A DNA stretch of 43,174 nucleotides from Acephala macrosclerotiorum (lineage: Eukaryota; Ascomycota; Leotiomycetes; Helotiales; Mollisiaceae), in assembly GCA_014904845.1 (NCBI GenBank), contig MU119570.1, positions 1,162-44,335 of the forward strand, given 5' to 3'. The notes under the pieces were generated by a model. It saw nothing but the letters and a program-made list of their open reading frames with translations. It was not told where the DNA came from and ran no database searches. Position numbers and translations under genes: made by a program. Of the stretch, positions 11,301 through 24,900 are shown in pieces. Positions within the stretch are counted from its first letter, which is position 1; each line of letters opens with the position of its first letter.

Positions 11301-12346
11301 TAAATAAAACTACTAAAAATCACGTGTATACAAACGTTAACAGAACTCAATTTAAATAACAATTAAATAAAAAAAAAAAAATTATATGTACTTTACGCGA
11401 TTACGTAATTAGACTAGTCTCAATCGATCTAATAAAGTTCCATCTCATTATCACGTGATATAGTATGTTTTTTTAACAGTTTTATATATTTGGTTTTCAC
11501 TTCTTGAAAAATATTAAAAATTTTAACGTTTGATCAAAATAGTTTGTATTTAAAAAAAAAACGATTACAAAATAAATATTTTAAAAGAATTTAAAAAATT
11601 AATAAAATTTTAAAAATTATTAATTTGAAATTTTTCGTCGTTTGAATTATTTAAATTTATATACGTACTAATCGAAAAACTATTATAATACTTAGTATTA
11701 TATTATAAAATCTTTTACGTTAATTGAAATTTTTATAAAGTATAAATTCAAAAATAAATACAAAATACTAAAAATTTAATATTTATTTAATTTTAAAATA
11801 AAATAATAATTATAATTATAACGCGTATATTATATAATTATTTATTATTTAATTTTAAATATTTAATTCGTATTTAAATAAAAAAATATATAATAATAAC
11901 GAAAAAATATTATTATAATTATTTTTAATAAAAAATTTATAAAAAAATTTAAAAATTATTTATTTTTTATTTAATTAATTTTAAAATGATTTTTTTTAAT
12001 AATAAATATAATAAATATATTTACGCTTTTTAATAATTTTTTAAATTAAAACAATTATTATATAAAATAATAATTAAATTTATTAATTTTTATATTTAAA
12101 TATTATATTTAATTATATATAAATAAAAATTATTTATTTAAATTTTATTTTATAAATATAATATTAATTATTTAAATTAATATTAAAATTAAAATAAATT
12201 TATATACGTAATTAAAAATAAAATTTTAAATAATATTAAATAATAATATTATTTTATTAAAATAAATTAAATACGAAATTTTTATTTAAAAAAATTAATT
12301 ATTTTATATAAAATTTTATTACGTAATTTAAAATTTATTATCGAAT
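8346..12346. other. RIP-degraded repeat, unclassified
   Basis: A+T-rich from about 8450, but less extremely so than the 15-21 kb tract. I translated parts of both strands and found no retrotransposon or transposase motif I would defend. At about 11320-11480 there is a short less-degraded segment with two CACGTG hexamers (near 11322 and 11453), which could be part of an LTR of another family. No second copy in the window allows its ends to be set. Confidence 0.45.
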
Positions 12347-12351
12347 AATTT
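12347..12351. repeat. Target-site duplication, left copy (AATTT)
   Basis: Five bases directly before the solo LTR. They match the five bases after it (AATTC at 12560-12564) except for one C-to-T difference, as expected from RIP after insertion. Confidence 0.55.
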
Positions 12352-12559
12352 TATTAGTATTATTAAAAATACTTATTATTAATAATAAACTAAAAACGAA
12401 ATAAATAAATAAATTAAATAATTCGTTAATTAATTATAAATTATAAATTTAATAAACGCGCAAAAATTGAAAAATATAATTTCAACTTTAGCGCAAGCCG
12501 CGCTAGTCCCGATCTGGCCTAGTGCCGCACGTGACTACTAAACTAATATTATACTTATA
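12352..12559 (-). repeat. Solo LTR of element A (Ty1/copia)
   Basis: 208 bp, same length and sequence as the two LTRs of the full element at 21593-27920, in the same orientation, with no internal element beside it. Flanked by AATTT (12347-12351) and AATTC (12560-12564). A solo LTR with its duplication is the usual product of recombination between the two LTRs of one insertion. It keeps the G+C-rich core (a CTAGCGC-like/GCGCTAG hairpin followed by a CACGTG hexamer) inside otherwise A+T-saturated flanks. Confidence 0.8.
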
Positions 12560-12564
12560 AATTC

Positions 12565-13988
12565 GTTAAACGATTATTTAAATAATCGCTCGTTAAATTT
12601 ATAATTTATTAATTTTATAATTTATAATATTTTTAAAAATTATTATTAAAATTATTAAATATTATATTACGTAAAAATATAAAATAATAAAATAATTAAT
12701 TATAAAATTTTATTATTTATATTAAAATAAAATATATATATTTTATTTATTTAATTTATTATATATATATAATTTATTTTATTTTAATAAAAATTAAATA
12801 AAAATAAATTTCTTTTTTTAAATTTATATTTAATTTAATTAAAAATTTAATATATAAATAAATAATAAATATTTATTTAAAAATTATTTAAATAAATTAA
12901 ATAAAATAAATAAATTAAAAATAATTAATTTATTAATTAATTTTAAAACGACGAAAATAAAACATATATTTTAAATTAATTTAAATATATATAAATAAAA
13001 TTATTTTAATTTTTTTATTATTCGATTATAATTTTTTAATTAGTTTTTATAAATAATTTTTTTTTAATATATTATATAAAATTAATATATTTAATTTTTT
13101 TTAAAAATAATTTTTATTATTTTTTTTTTAATAATTAATAAAATTTATATTATATAATACGTTTTTATATAATTATATTAATTAATTATAAAAAAATTCG
13201 TCGAAATATTAAATTATAATTATTTAATTAAAAATAATATTTATACGAATTAATTTTATATTTAATTTTAAAAAAATTTCTTTTTTTTTTAAAATTATAA
13301 TTATTATTTTATATTTTTTAAAAATAAAAATATATTATTAATTATATTTATTAATAATTAATAATTTATAAAAATATTTTACTTTGTTAATATAATTTAA
13401 ATTTTAAATTATTATAATGACGAATATTAAATTTTATATAATTATTTAATTAATTTAAAATGTATTAATACGATTAAATAATATAAATCGTTTTATATTA
13501 AATAAATTATAATTTTTTATTAATATTATTATTTAATATAATTAAATTATAAATATTTTTACGAATATATTTATATTTATAATTTTTATATAAAAAAGTT
13601 TAAAAGTTTTAATCTATTTAAATAAATCGTATTATTAATTTACTTTTTAATTTATATTTTGTTTTTAAATCGTATAATAATTTTAAAATTATTTTAATAA
13701 ATTAATTAATACTTTTTTAAAAATTAATAATATATTTCTAAGAATATTAAACTATGAAAACTTTTTCGCTAATTATAAACGACTTATACAAAAAATTTCT
13801 TTATATTATATAAATATTTTAAACTTTTATACTAATATAAAGTTTATATTTAAAAAAAGAAAAACAGTTTTTTGTAAGTCAAAGAAATTTTTATGCGATA
13901 GGATTTACTAATTCTTTTAATTTCTACAAGTGAGAATTTCTTTAGACTACTATGGAAATCCTTCGATTAGTAGCTTGGTAGAGTTATC
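12565..13988. other. A+T-saturated tract, no gene
   Basis: Almost only A and T, with G and C mostly as CG pairs. No frame of interest and no identified partner repeat. G and C content rises from about 13.6 kb toward the NACHT pseudogene. Confidence 0.5.
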
Positions 13989-14785
13989 AAGGATTTCCAC
14001 TGCCATTAAAAGGAAGTTGGGAATGAAGCCGGAATCGTGCACATGATAAAGAGCAAAAAGTACCAGCAGGCCACAAATGATATTCGAGCAGACTTGGCCG
14101 AACGAGCTGCTGATTAGAGGGAAGAAAAGCAGAAGAAAGAAGAGGCAAAATGCCTGGAGATCTTGAAAACTAGCGACTATTTGACTAATAAAGAACGGGT
14201 CTAGGAGCGTGTTCTTGGAACTTGTGCTGGTTTCTGCGACATTCCAAGTATAAGAAGTGGTGAGACGATGAAGTCTTTGGCTTCTTATGGCTATTAGCAG
14301 ATCTAGGATGTGGAAAGTCCGTATTATCCAGGTTTTTAATTGATACATACGAAGAGTCCAAAGCCGCAGATGCCTTATTCACTAGCATCTGCTACTATTT
14401 CTTTAAGGATACAAGTAATATTCAGCAAAGCGCGAGTTATGGTCTTTGCGCCGTTTTATATTAACTCTTTTTTCAACAGCCAAAACTATTGCAGTATGGA
14501 TTGGTTGCTTATAATCGCGATGGTGCTCGATTGCCGAAGACTTTCGAGGACTTGTAGGCGATTCTTGAACAAGTGGTGCAAGATTCGAATGCGCACCAAG
14601 TCATTTGTATACTCGACGCGCTGGACGAGTGCAATGAATATAGCCGGGGACCACTTTTGAAGAAGATTACAAGGTTCTATAAGCGCTCGACAACCGGATC
14701 AAAGCTCAAAATAATTGTCACCAGTCGCCCTTATGGTACCATTAGAAATGTCTTTGCAATTAAACTGGATATGGACTTTATATAA
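13989..14785 (+). pseudogene. NACHT-domain (NLR-like STAND) pseudogene fragment
   Basis: Plus-strand frames encode a recognisable fungal STAND receptor fragment. The first part (from 13989) is a charged helix followed by a CLEILKTSDYLTNKERV segment, the usual linker before NACHT. After one frameshift near 14220-14230, a single frame runs to 14785. It contains GCGKS (Walker A, 14306-14320), VICILDALDEC (Walker B, 14600-14632) and VTSRPY (sensor segment, about 14716-14733). Stops interrupt it at 14007, 14115 and 14202 in the first frame and at 14261 (TGA), 14462 (TAA) and 14555 (TAG) in the second. Several fit C-to-T or G-to-A change: CAA to TAA, TGG to TAG, CGA to TGA. The Pro before Walker A is Leu, again C-to-T. 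Intact homologues are cytosolic NTPases in heterokaryon incompatibility or self/non-self recognition, with a C-terminal repeat domain that is missing here because the right side is cut by A+T-rich repeat. Confidence 0.88.
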
Positions 14786-15650
14786 CTTATGGGAGAGAAT
14801 AAAACAAAGAAAAAAAAGATCATAGTTGAAATCGATTTAATTACAAAAAAATGGATTAAACAATTTTAAAATCGCAAGTTTAAACAAAAAATTAATAACG
14901 ACGTACATATTTTACTATTTAAAATAATTAATAAATTAATTATAAATTAGTATTAATTGATTAATTAACGATTAATTACGTTAATTAGTAATTTGAGTAA
15001 ATTAATTCGATTAATTAATAATATTTTAATTGATTAATAATTAATTAATTAAAATATTTTTATATATTACGTATTATATTAATATAAATAATAAATTTTA
15101 AAATAAAATAAAATTTATATATTGGTTAATTTTTTATATTTTTAATAATAATTAAAAATATTTTATTAAAAAAAATAAAGTTTATTTAAAAATTATATAA
15201 TAAAATATAATATTTTTAAAAAATTTAAATTATATTAAATATAAAATATTTTTTTCGTTTTGAAAAAAAAAAACTCGTTTAACGATTTATTAAACGAATT
15301 AATAATAAACGAATATTTTTTTTTATTCGATATATATTTTATTTTATAAGTTTTATAAAAACGTTTTTATAAAGAATTATAAAATTTTCGATTTTAATAA
15401 TTTAGTTTTATTTCAAGTTTTAAATTAAAATAATATTTTAAATTTTATTAAATAATAAAAATTAATAAATTAATAAATTTTTTAATATTTAACATAAAAA
15501 TATATTTATTATAAAGTTTTATATTATTAAATTTTTTTTTTAAAATTTTCGTTTTCTATATTTAATTATTATTAAAAAATAATATATATAATAAAAAATA
15601 ATTTATTTTATAAAATTATAATATAAAAATTAAATTAAATTAAATCGTAT
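14786..15650. other. A+T-saturated tract, probable continuation of gypsy copy 1
   Basis: Same composition as the gypsy remnant to its right. Its counterpart in the second gypsy copy would lie beyond the right end of the window, so homology cannot be checked. Confidence 0.4.
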
Positions 15651-18600
15651 TAATTAATCGTTGATTTTTACGTAATAAAATCTTTTTTTTTAAAAGTTTT
15701 TTACGTTTTTATAAAATTAAAAGATTTTATAATATATTTTCTTTTTATTAAATAATTTTATAATTATATTTGTATTATTTTTTTTAAAAAAATATATTTT
15801 TTTTTTTTTCGTTTTTTAATTAGTTTTTTTATCGTTTTATTAATAGTTTTTATATTTTTTTTTATATTAATTTATCGACGAAATTTTAAAAAATTTAAAG
15901 AAAAATAATAAATTTTAATATTAATATAATAATCGAAAATACGAAAATTGTTAATATTAAATAAATTTAATATTTATATAAAATATTTAAATTTAATATA
16001 TTTTAAAAATAAAAATATTAATTTTGCAAATTAGTATATATATGCGATAAAGTTTTATTTGCGAAAATAAACGTCGAATAAAAAAATTATTTATAATTTT
16101 AATTTAAAAAAAAATCGTTTAAATAAAAAATAAAAAAAAAGTTTTAATAAAATTTAATATCGCAAAAAATATATTATGAATAAAATTGCAATAAATAAAA
16201 ATATTATAAAATAATTAAATTATTTTTTCTAAAATTAATTTAAAAATAATATAATATTAAAATAAATATTAATAATTAATTCAATTATATAAAAAACGAA
16301 AATTATTATTAATTAAAAAAAAATTAATACGTAATTATAAAATTATAATTATTTTATAAAATCGTATAAAAATATTAATTCGTTATTAAAATTTTTATAT
16401 AATTATATTATAAAATAAATATATATAAAATTTAATTTATTTATATTTTTAATAATAAATTATTTTATATAAATACGTTTACGAGTTTTTCAACGTATTT
16501 TAATATTTTTAAATTAAAGTATTTTTCGTATTATAAATTTTATTAATTTTTTATATTTTAAAAATAATAAAATCGAATTTTTAAATTTTTATTAATAATT
16601 TTAATTAAATTTTCGATTTTAATAAATATTTTGTTTAAAATAAAATTAAATATATTTTTTTAATATATTTAATAATCGATTTTTATTTTTTTTAAATTTT
16701 AATATTAAAAATATTTATTAATAAATTTTATAATATTTTTTAATATTTATAAAATTAATTTAAATTATTAATTTTTACGTTTTTATTTTCAATTTTATTA
16801 TTATTTTATTTGTTAATATATATTATATTTACATTGAATAAATTTAATTTTTATTTCAATTTAATAAAAATATTAAAAATTAATAAAAAACGTAAAATAT
16901 TTAAATTAATTATTACGTAATTTATTATAATAATTATAATAATTTATAAATAAATTTTTAAAATTTTTGAAATTTTTTTTAAAACGTTAAATTTATTATT
17001 ATTAATTATTATTATATTTAATTTTTAAAAACAATTAAATTAATAATAAAAAACTAAATTTATTAAATTTTTAAAAAACGAATATTATTTAATTTTAAAT
17101 TATTTAATAAAATAAAATAATTTATTCGTATTATTTTTATTTTTTTTTTTAAATTTATATATTATATTATTTTTAATATAATTAAAAATTTTTTTTTTTC
17201 GCGAATTATAATAAAAAATTATAATTTTTAATATTAATTTTATTAATTAAATTTATATTTTTAAATATTATAAATTTTTTTATTAAAACGTTTATAAGTT
17301 TTAATAAATTTATTAATATATTATTTATAATTTAATTTTCAAATAATTTTAATTTTAATTTATTATTTATAAAATTTTATTAAAATTTATTTAAAATAAA
17401 ATTATATTAATTAAAATTAAATTTTATATTAAAAATTATAAATTCAAAATTAAATATTCGAATTTTTATTTAATTCGACGAATAAATACTTAATAAAAAG
17501 TTTTAAATTAATAAAAAAATCATTATATTTAAAATTAAATTAATAATTTATTTTTTTATACGAAAAAAAAAACATTTTATTAATAAATTATATATTATTA
17601 TTATTTTTAATATAAAAAAATTAAAAAATTATTATATTAATTTTAAATATTTTTATAAAAAAATTTAAAAAATATAGATTTTTTTTTTATATTTATTAAA
17701 AAAAATTAACATATTACAAAAATTTTTAATAAAATATATTTAATTTTAAATAAAAAAATTAATAAAATTATTATAATTATTAAAAAAATTAATAATAATA
17801 ATATATTTAAAAAATTTATTTTGTATTTATAATTAAATTTATAAATTGTTTTATAATTAAAAACGAATTTATTTTTATTATTTAAAATAAAATTAAAAAA
17901 AATAAAATAATAAATAATATTATTTAATTTTTTATTTTTTAAAAATAATAAAATATATTATTTTTATCTATTAAAAATAAATAAATTTTTTTTAAATTTA
18001 ATAAAATTTATATTAAAAATTAAAAATTTGTAAATATTAAAATTATTATTATTAAACGTTATATATTATTTTTTAAAAATAAAATATATAATAAAATAAA
18101 ATAATTTTAAAATTAAAAATTATTATAAAATTATTATAATTATTAAAAAATTATTATAATTATTAAAAAAAAAAAAATTATAAAAAAAAAATTAAAATAA
18201 ATAAAATAATATTAATAAATAAAATAAATATATTAAATTTGAAAATAAAATTTTTTAATTAATTAAAATTATATAAATTTTTTTAAATTAATAATTTTTT
18301 TAAAATAATTTTAAAATTTATATAATTATTTAAATTATTATTTTTAATTTTTTTAAAGCGATTTTAAAATTTATTTAATTATTTAAATTATTATTTTTAA
18401 ATTTAAAATTAATTTTTTAAATAAATATATATATAAACTCGAATTAAAAGTTTTATTATACGAGTTTTATATTTTTAAATAAATTTGTTTATATTTTTAA
18501 ATAATTCGATTTCGTATTATTAATTTTATATATTATTATAATTTTTTTATTTAATTAAATATTTAAAATTATTTTTATTATTATATTAAATATATTTTTT

Positions 18601-21592
18601 ATTTATAATTTTTTTATATTTTTAAAATTTTTGATTATTATTATATTTATTATATAAATTTTTATTTTTTAATATAAAATATAAAAAAATAATTAAAATA
18701 ATTAAATAAATTTAATTTATATATAAAACGATTAATACGTTTTTTAATATAAAAAAAATTAATATATTATTTTGTAAATTTTAAATTTAAATAATTTAAA
18801 AAATTATAATTTTTATATAATTTAATATTTATTATAAATAATTTATATTTAAAATTATATTGCTTTTTAATAATAATAATAATAAAATTAATAATTAATT
18901 ATATATTTTATTAATAAAATTTTTAAATAATTTTAAAAATATTAAAAAATTTAAATTTATATAAAAATAATAAAATTATATTTATTTTATAATCGAAAAT
19001 AATTTTATTTAAATTAATATTAATAATTATTATAAAAATATTATTAATAATTGTTTAATAAAAAATAATATAATTTATTTATAATTAATTAAAATAAAAT
19101 ATAATAAAATAATAAAAATTAATTTTTATTTTTTATATAATTCGTTTTAATAAATTATTTATTTATAAATATTAAATAATAAATATTTATAATTTTATAT
19201 TTATAAATTTAAAAACGAATTTTTTATTTTAATTAAAAATAATATTATTTAATATTTTTTAATTATAAAATATAAATATAATAATTAAAATTTTAATTTA
19301 TTTTTTAATTAAATATATAATATATTTTAAAATAAATAGTTTTTTTTTAAAAAATTTATAAAATATTAATATTAAATAATTAAAAAATTAAAATTTTCGA
19401 TTTTTTATAAAGCGATTATTTTTATAATTAAAAAATTTAAAATAAAATTAATTACGATTATTATAAAAAATTTTAATTTAATACGAATTAATTATAAAAA
19501 ATCGTATATTAAAAATCGTAAAATTTTATTATAAAAATAATTTAAATAATATATTAAATATTTAATTAATTTTTTTATTAATTTATAAATTATAAAATTT
19601 AATAATATTTATTTTATTTTTTTAAAATTAAAATAATATTTATTATAAATTTTTAAAAAAATATTTAAAATATAAAAACGATTAAAATTTTTATAAAAAA
19701 TATAAAATAATAAATTATTTTATAAAAAAAAAATATATTATTTATTTTTTTAATTAAAAAATTTTAAAATTTTATAAAAATAATAATTTGTATTTTAAAT
19801 TAATAATAATTTTTAAAAATAAATAAAAATTATTTAAAATATTATTTTTAAAAATAATTTTTAAAAAATAATTTTAAATTTATTTAAAATATTTAATATA
19901 ATATTTAATCTTTTAAAAATATTTTTTATTTTAAAATTAAATTAAAAAAATTATTTAAAAATTGTAATAAATTTTATATTAATTTTAATAATATTAAAAA
20001 TAAATAAAAAAATTTAATTATAAACATTTATTATTATTAAATAATATATTAAAATTTAAATAAAATATTTATTATTTTAAATTATAATTCAAAATTTTTT
20101 ATAAATATATATTAAATATATTATTTCGAATTTAATAAAATAATAATATTTTTCGATAAAAAAAATAATTTATTTAAAAATAATATAAATCAAATCGTAA
20201 AAATTAATAAATTAAAAAAATTTAAAATTAAAATATAATTTTTTTTAAAATAACAAATTTTAATTTTAAAAAAAAATAATTTATTTAAATCGTAATAAAT
20301 TAATATACGTTTATTTAATAAATAAATTTAAAAACTTTTTTATAATACTTTTTTTTAGTTTATAAATCTTTATATAATATATATATACAATTTTTTTTTT
20401 TAATATTTTTTATAATTTTTTTTTTTTATATAAATATTTATATTTTATATTATTATAATAATTTTAATATTTACGTATAAAACGATATATAAAATTAAAA
20501 TTAATTTATTATTTTTAAATATATTTTTAAAAATTTTAAAAATTTAAAAAAAAAAAAAATTTTAATTATAAATATTTTAAATTCGTTTATACGATAATTA
20601 AAACAATAAATTAATAAATATTTTAAAAAGTTTTTTAATAAAAATAAATATAAATATATTTTTATAAATAAAATAAATATTTTATATAAATATTAAAAAT
20701 AATTTTTTAATATTTTTAAAAAAACGATTATATTATTAATAAAAGTTTTAATAAAATAATAATATAATCAAAATTTTAAATTTATAATTCGTTAAACATA
20801 AATAAAAAAGTTTTTAAAATTTTAAAAAATTATTTTAAAACGTTTTAAATCGCAATAATTAATAATAATAATTTTGTTTTAATAATTTTTTTAAATTAAA
20901 AATTAATAAAAAAAATTTAATTCGTTAATAATCGTAATATAAATTATATTTTTAAGAGTTTTTATAATTTTTTTTTAATAAAATATTAAATATATATCGA
21001 AAATTATTATTTTATTAATAAATTTTATATTAATAATAAAATAAAAATATAATTCTTTTTTTAATTATTTTTTAAATTATAAGTATAAAATAATCAAAAA
21101 ATATTAATTAAATTATTTATTCGAATTTATTTTTATTATATATAATATTAAATATTTTATTAATAATTTTTTAATTTTATTAATTTTCGATTAATAAAAT
21201 AAATATATATAATTTAAATAAAAAATTAATAAAGTTTTTATTAATTTAATAAATCGTAAATTTATTAATTCAAATTTCGAATTAAATTACAAACGTTAAA
21301 TTTATAATATATATATAAATATTATTATTTAATACGATTTTTAAAATATTAATTAATTTAATAATATTATTAAAAAATAATTAATTATTATTTAATATTT
21401 TTTTATTTACGAATAAAATAATTTCGTTCGAGTTTTATTTATTTTTATTTGAAATTAATTCGATTATATAATAATTATTTTTTTTGTATTTTTAATATAT
21501 TTTTAATTTAATTTTTCGTTTAATTAATAAATCGATAAAATTTAAATTTGTAATAATAATAAAGTTTATTTTATTTACGATAATATTATAAA
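15650..21592 (-). mobile_element. Ty3/gypsy element B, copy 1, distal segment
   Basis: The reverse complement aligns along its length with 36.66-43.17 kb; for example 15.84 kb pairs with about 43.0 kb and 20.3 kb with about 38.0 kb. The paired region carries the RT, RNase H and integrase motifs described for copy 2, so pol should lie here on the minus strand at about 18.4-20.8 kb. This copy is more degraded than copy 2: outside CpG, both G and C are nearly absent. Interrupted at 21592 by element A and resuming at 27921. Confidence 0.75.
21588..21592. repeat. Target-site duplication of element A, left copy (ATAAA)
   Basis: Repeated exactly at 27921-27925. The gypsy copy 2 sequence at 36664-36668 shows it once (as TTTAT on the plus strand), which confirms the insertion point. 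Confidence 0.7.
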
Positions 21593-21800
21593 TATTAATA
21601 TTATTAAAAATATTTATTATTAGTAATAAATCAAAAACGAAATAAACAAATAAACTAAATAATTCGTTGATTAATTGTGTATTCTAAATCTAATAAACGC
21701 ACAAAAATTAAAAAATATAATCTCAACTCTAGCGCAAACGGCGCTAGTCCCGATCTGGCCTAGTACCGCACGTGACTACTAAACTAATATTGTACTTATA
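21593..21800 (-). repeat. 3' LTR of element A copy 1
   Basis: 208 bp. It has an A+T-rich outer part and a G+C-rich core at about 21729-21790 with a perfect hairpin (CTAGCGC, 5-base loop, GCGCTAG at 21729-21747) and a CACGTG hexamer about 20 bases further on. Boundaries were set by alignment with the other LTR copies and by the target duplication. Confidence 0.85.
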
Positions 21801-21999
21801 CTAGTAGTTTTTTTTTGGTAACAAGAATTGATTTAATTTAACTATTTAAAAAACGCTATTATTTTTTTCTTTTATTGTAATTCGTTGATATGTAAAACTC
21901 GCTAATATTCTAATACAAAAATTATGTGATTAAACTTTGAAAACAATACTAATAAATTAATACTATTCTCGAAATTCGTCGAAAATTATAAACGTTAAA

Positions 22000-24900
22000 A
22001 TTGAAATAATTTCTTTTTTTTTTAATTTTATAAATTAAACAATTACAAAATTCGAAATACAACGCAAAAATTATTTTTTTTTTAATTTTTTTTTTAATAA
22101 ATATTTTTTTTAATTTTTTATACTATTTTTACTATTTTTTTTTTTAATTTATTTTTAAAATAATTCGTATTTAGAAATTTTTTCAAAATTTTATTAAATA
22201 TTAATTTTATTATAATATCTATTGAATTATTTTAATTATTAATTTATTGAATTTTTTACAATTTTTTACATTTATACGATTAATAAAAAATTATAATATT
22301 GATCATAAAACGCTTTTTTTTGATCGTTTTTAATTTGATTAAATACTCGTATAACGAATATAAATCTATATAAACAATTATTGAGATTTTAAAAAGATCG
22401 AATTACTAAATAATTATATTAATAATAAATTTGATTACAATCGCTATATTGATTTTTTTTATTATATTATATATCTCAAAAATTAAAACGCTTCTAATAA
22501 TATATTTACTTTTAATAGAATTATAATAAATAAATAAAAAATTTATTTCAAATTTTTTATCGTTTAATTAACGTTTATTTATTAAAATAATTTCATATTC
22601 AATTTAAAAATTAAAATTTTTATTATTTACAAATAAATTATCGATAAAAATTAAAAATTTTATCGTAAATAAATCGAGAATAATATATTTGAATTTTTGA
22701 TTTAAATTTTTAATTTATTATTTTAATTTTTTATTCAATGTAATAATTTTTTTTTCTATTGAATTTTAATATTAAATAATAATAAATAAATCGAAAATTG
22801 TTTTAAATTGACAAATTATAATAATATAAATTTCTTTAATTCGTTGTTTTCAATATTCAATTTCAAAATTAAATATTTTAATATTTACTAATTTAATTTT
22901 TTTGTTTTAATCTTTTTATTGTAATTAGATCGTATTTTTGAATTAAATTAAAACGTATTCATTGAAAATTAATAGTATTTTTAATATTAAAACTTTTTTA
23001 AATTTGATTAAAAATTTAATTTTATTGAATTCGTTTTTTTCGAAAATAAAGAATTCTTCTTCTACTAATATAAACGTACCGTCGATTTACATTTTAATAA
23101 CGTCGAAAAATTCTTTAGTAATCGTAATTAGAAAATAAAAATCGTATATTGATATAATTATAAACAATTTCTTTTTATAATATTTGTAATACGTAATCTA
23201 TTAATATATTTTTATTTTCGTAATTTTATATAAAAACTTTAAAATAATTATAATTGTATTTAGTAAATATAAATAGTAAATCTTTTTCGATAAACGTATT
23301 AATATAAATCGTTAAAAATTTATTGTAAATTGAATATAAATTTAAATAATATTACGAAATTATATTTTAATCTTTTTGTTTAAAAATTGAATTAAAAAAG
23401 TATTAAAACGACAATCAATCATTGATTAATTCTTTATATTATTAAAAATTATATAAAAAAATTTTTTTTTTTTATCGTTGTATTTTTAAATTACTAGTTT
23501 CGATTTTTCGTAGAAAATATCGATAGTTTTATTTTTGATCTTATTAATTAATCTCGAATTGAAAATTCGAATTTTAATATATTTACTAAAATCGTATTAA
23601 TCAAAACTAAAAATTTTTTTTGTAATCAAATTATCGATTTTTTTCTTTTAAAACGTTTTAAATAATTATTCAAAAATTGTAATTATATTTTTTTTTTATA
23701 GTTTTAATAATAATTTTATATCGCTTTTTTTTTTACTTATTATAAAAACTATAAAAATTTTAATTTTTTCAACAATAATAATAAAAAATTAATCGTTGAA
23801 ATCTTTATAATTTTTCTTATTATTCTTAATAAAATTATAATATTTATTTTATTTAAATTTCTTATTATATACGTTTTTATTTTGTAATTTTTTTAAACGT
23901 TCTCAATTACGCTTTTTAATTAGTTTTTCGTTTATTTTACTCAATTAAAAAAAACAAATTTTTTTTTTTTAATTTTTTTAATTATTTTTTTAATTATTAA
24001 CTCGATTATAAACTTTTAATACTTTTTCTTTCATATAATAAAATTTAACGATCATTAAACGAAAACTAATCAACTTATAAAATATATCGATTATATATAT
24101 TTCTCTATCAATTACTAATAATTTATATAGTTTTTTTTATTTGCTTTTTTTATATTAAATATATACTTTAAATAGAATTAGTAAATCTAATATAAACTTC
24201 GTATTTAGACTGTTTTTTATTGAAAACGTATTATTAACTTAATATTAAATATATAAATAATATACTTTTTTAATAATTACTCGAATTTTTTGAATTTTTT
24301 TAATAATTGATAGTAATAATACGTCGTTACTAATTATTTTAAAATATACTTTAAAGACTAATAATATAAATATAATATCGTTCGATTCTATCGAATTATT
24401 AATAGTTTTAATTACTATTTGTAAAATCATATTTTTATCGATTTATTTCTCGATTAATTCGTCGTAAATAATCTCGTAAACTCGACATAATAAAATATAA
24501 TATTTTTTTACTTTTTCTATACTATTATAAACTTCAATAAATATTTTTTTAATTTCAATCACTATTATTTTAACGTTTTATCGAAATTTTATAAACGAGA
24601 AATTCTTTTTAACGTCGTAAATAATATAATCTAATAATTTTTAATATATATCGATTTAGTACATATATAATATATTCTATATTATTTTCGTAAACATATT
24701 TTTTATAAATTTAATAATTTGAAATACTATAAATAAATTTACTATTTATAAAACTAATTTTTTATTTAAATATAAAATGTCGATAATAATCGAATAATTA
24801 AATTTATAATTATTTTATAAAATAAATTTGAATTTTTCAAGTAATTATTTATATATTTAATAATAATAATAATATTTAATAAAATATTAAATATATTTAA

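Noticed and set aside
13950..14388. Two minus-strand ORFs (132 and 67 codons), the first rich in hydrophobic residues
   Set aside because: Antisense of the NACHT pseudogene, whose Walker motifs fix the plus strand as coding.
14880..21580. Mitochondrial DNA or a linear fungal plasmid as the source of the extreme A+T content
   Set aside because: Flanked by and interleaved with nuclear-type retrotransposons. Readable pol genes carry directional C-to-T and G-to-A damage, and no mitochondrial genes or tRNAs are present.
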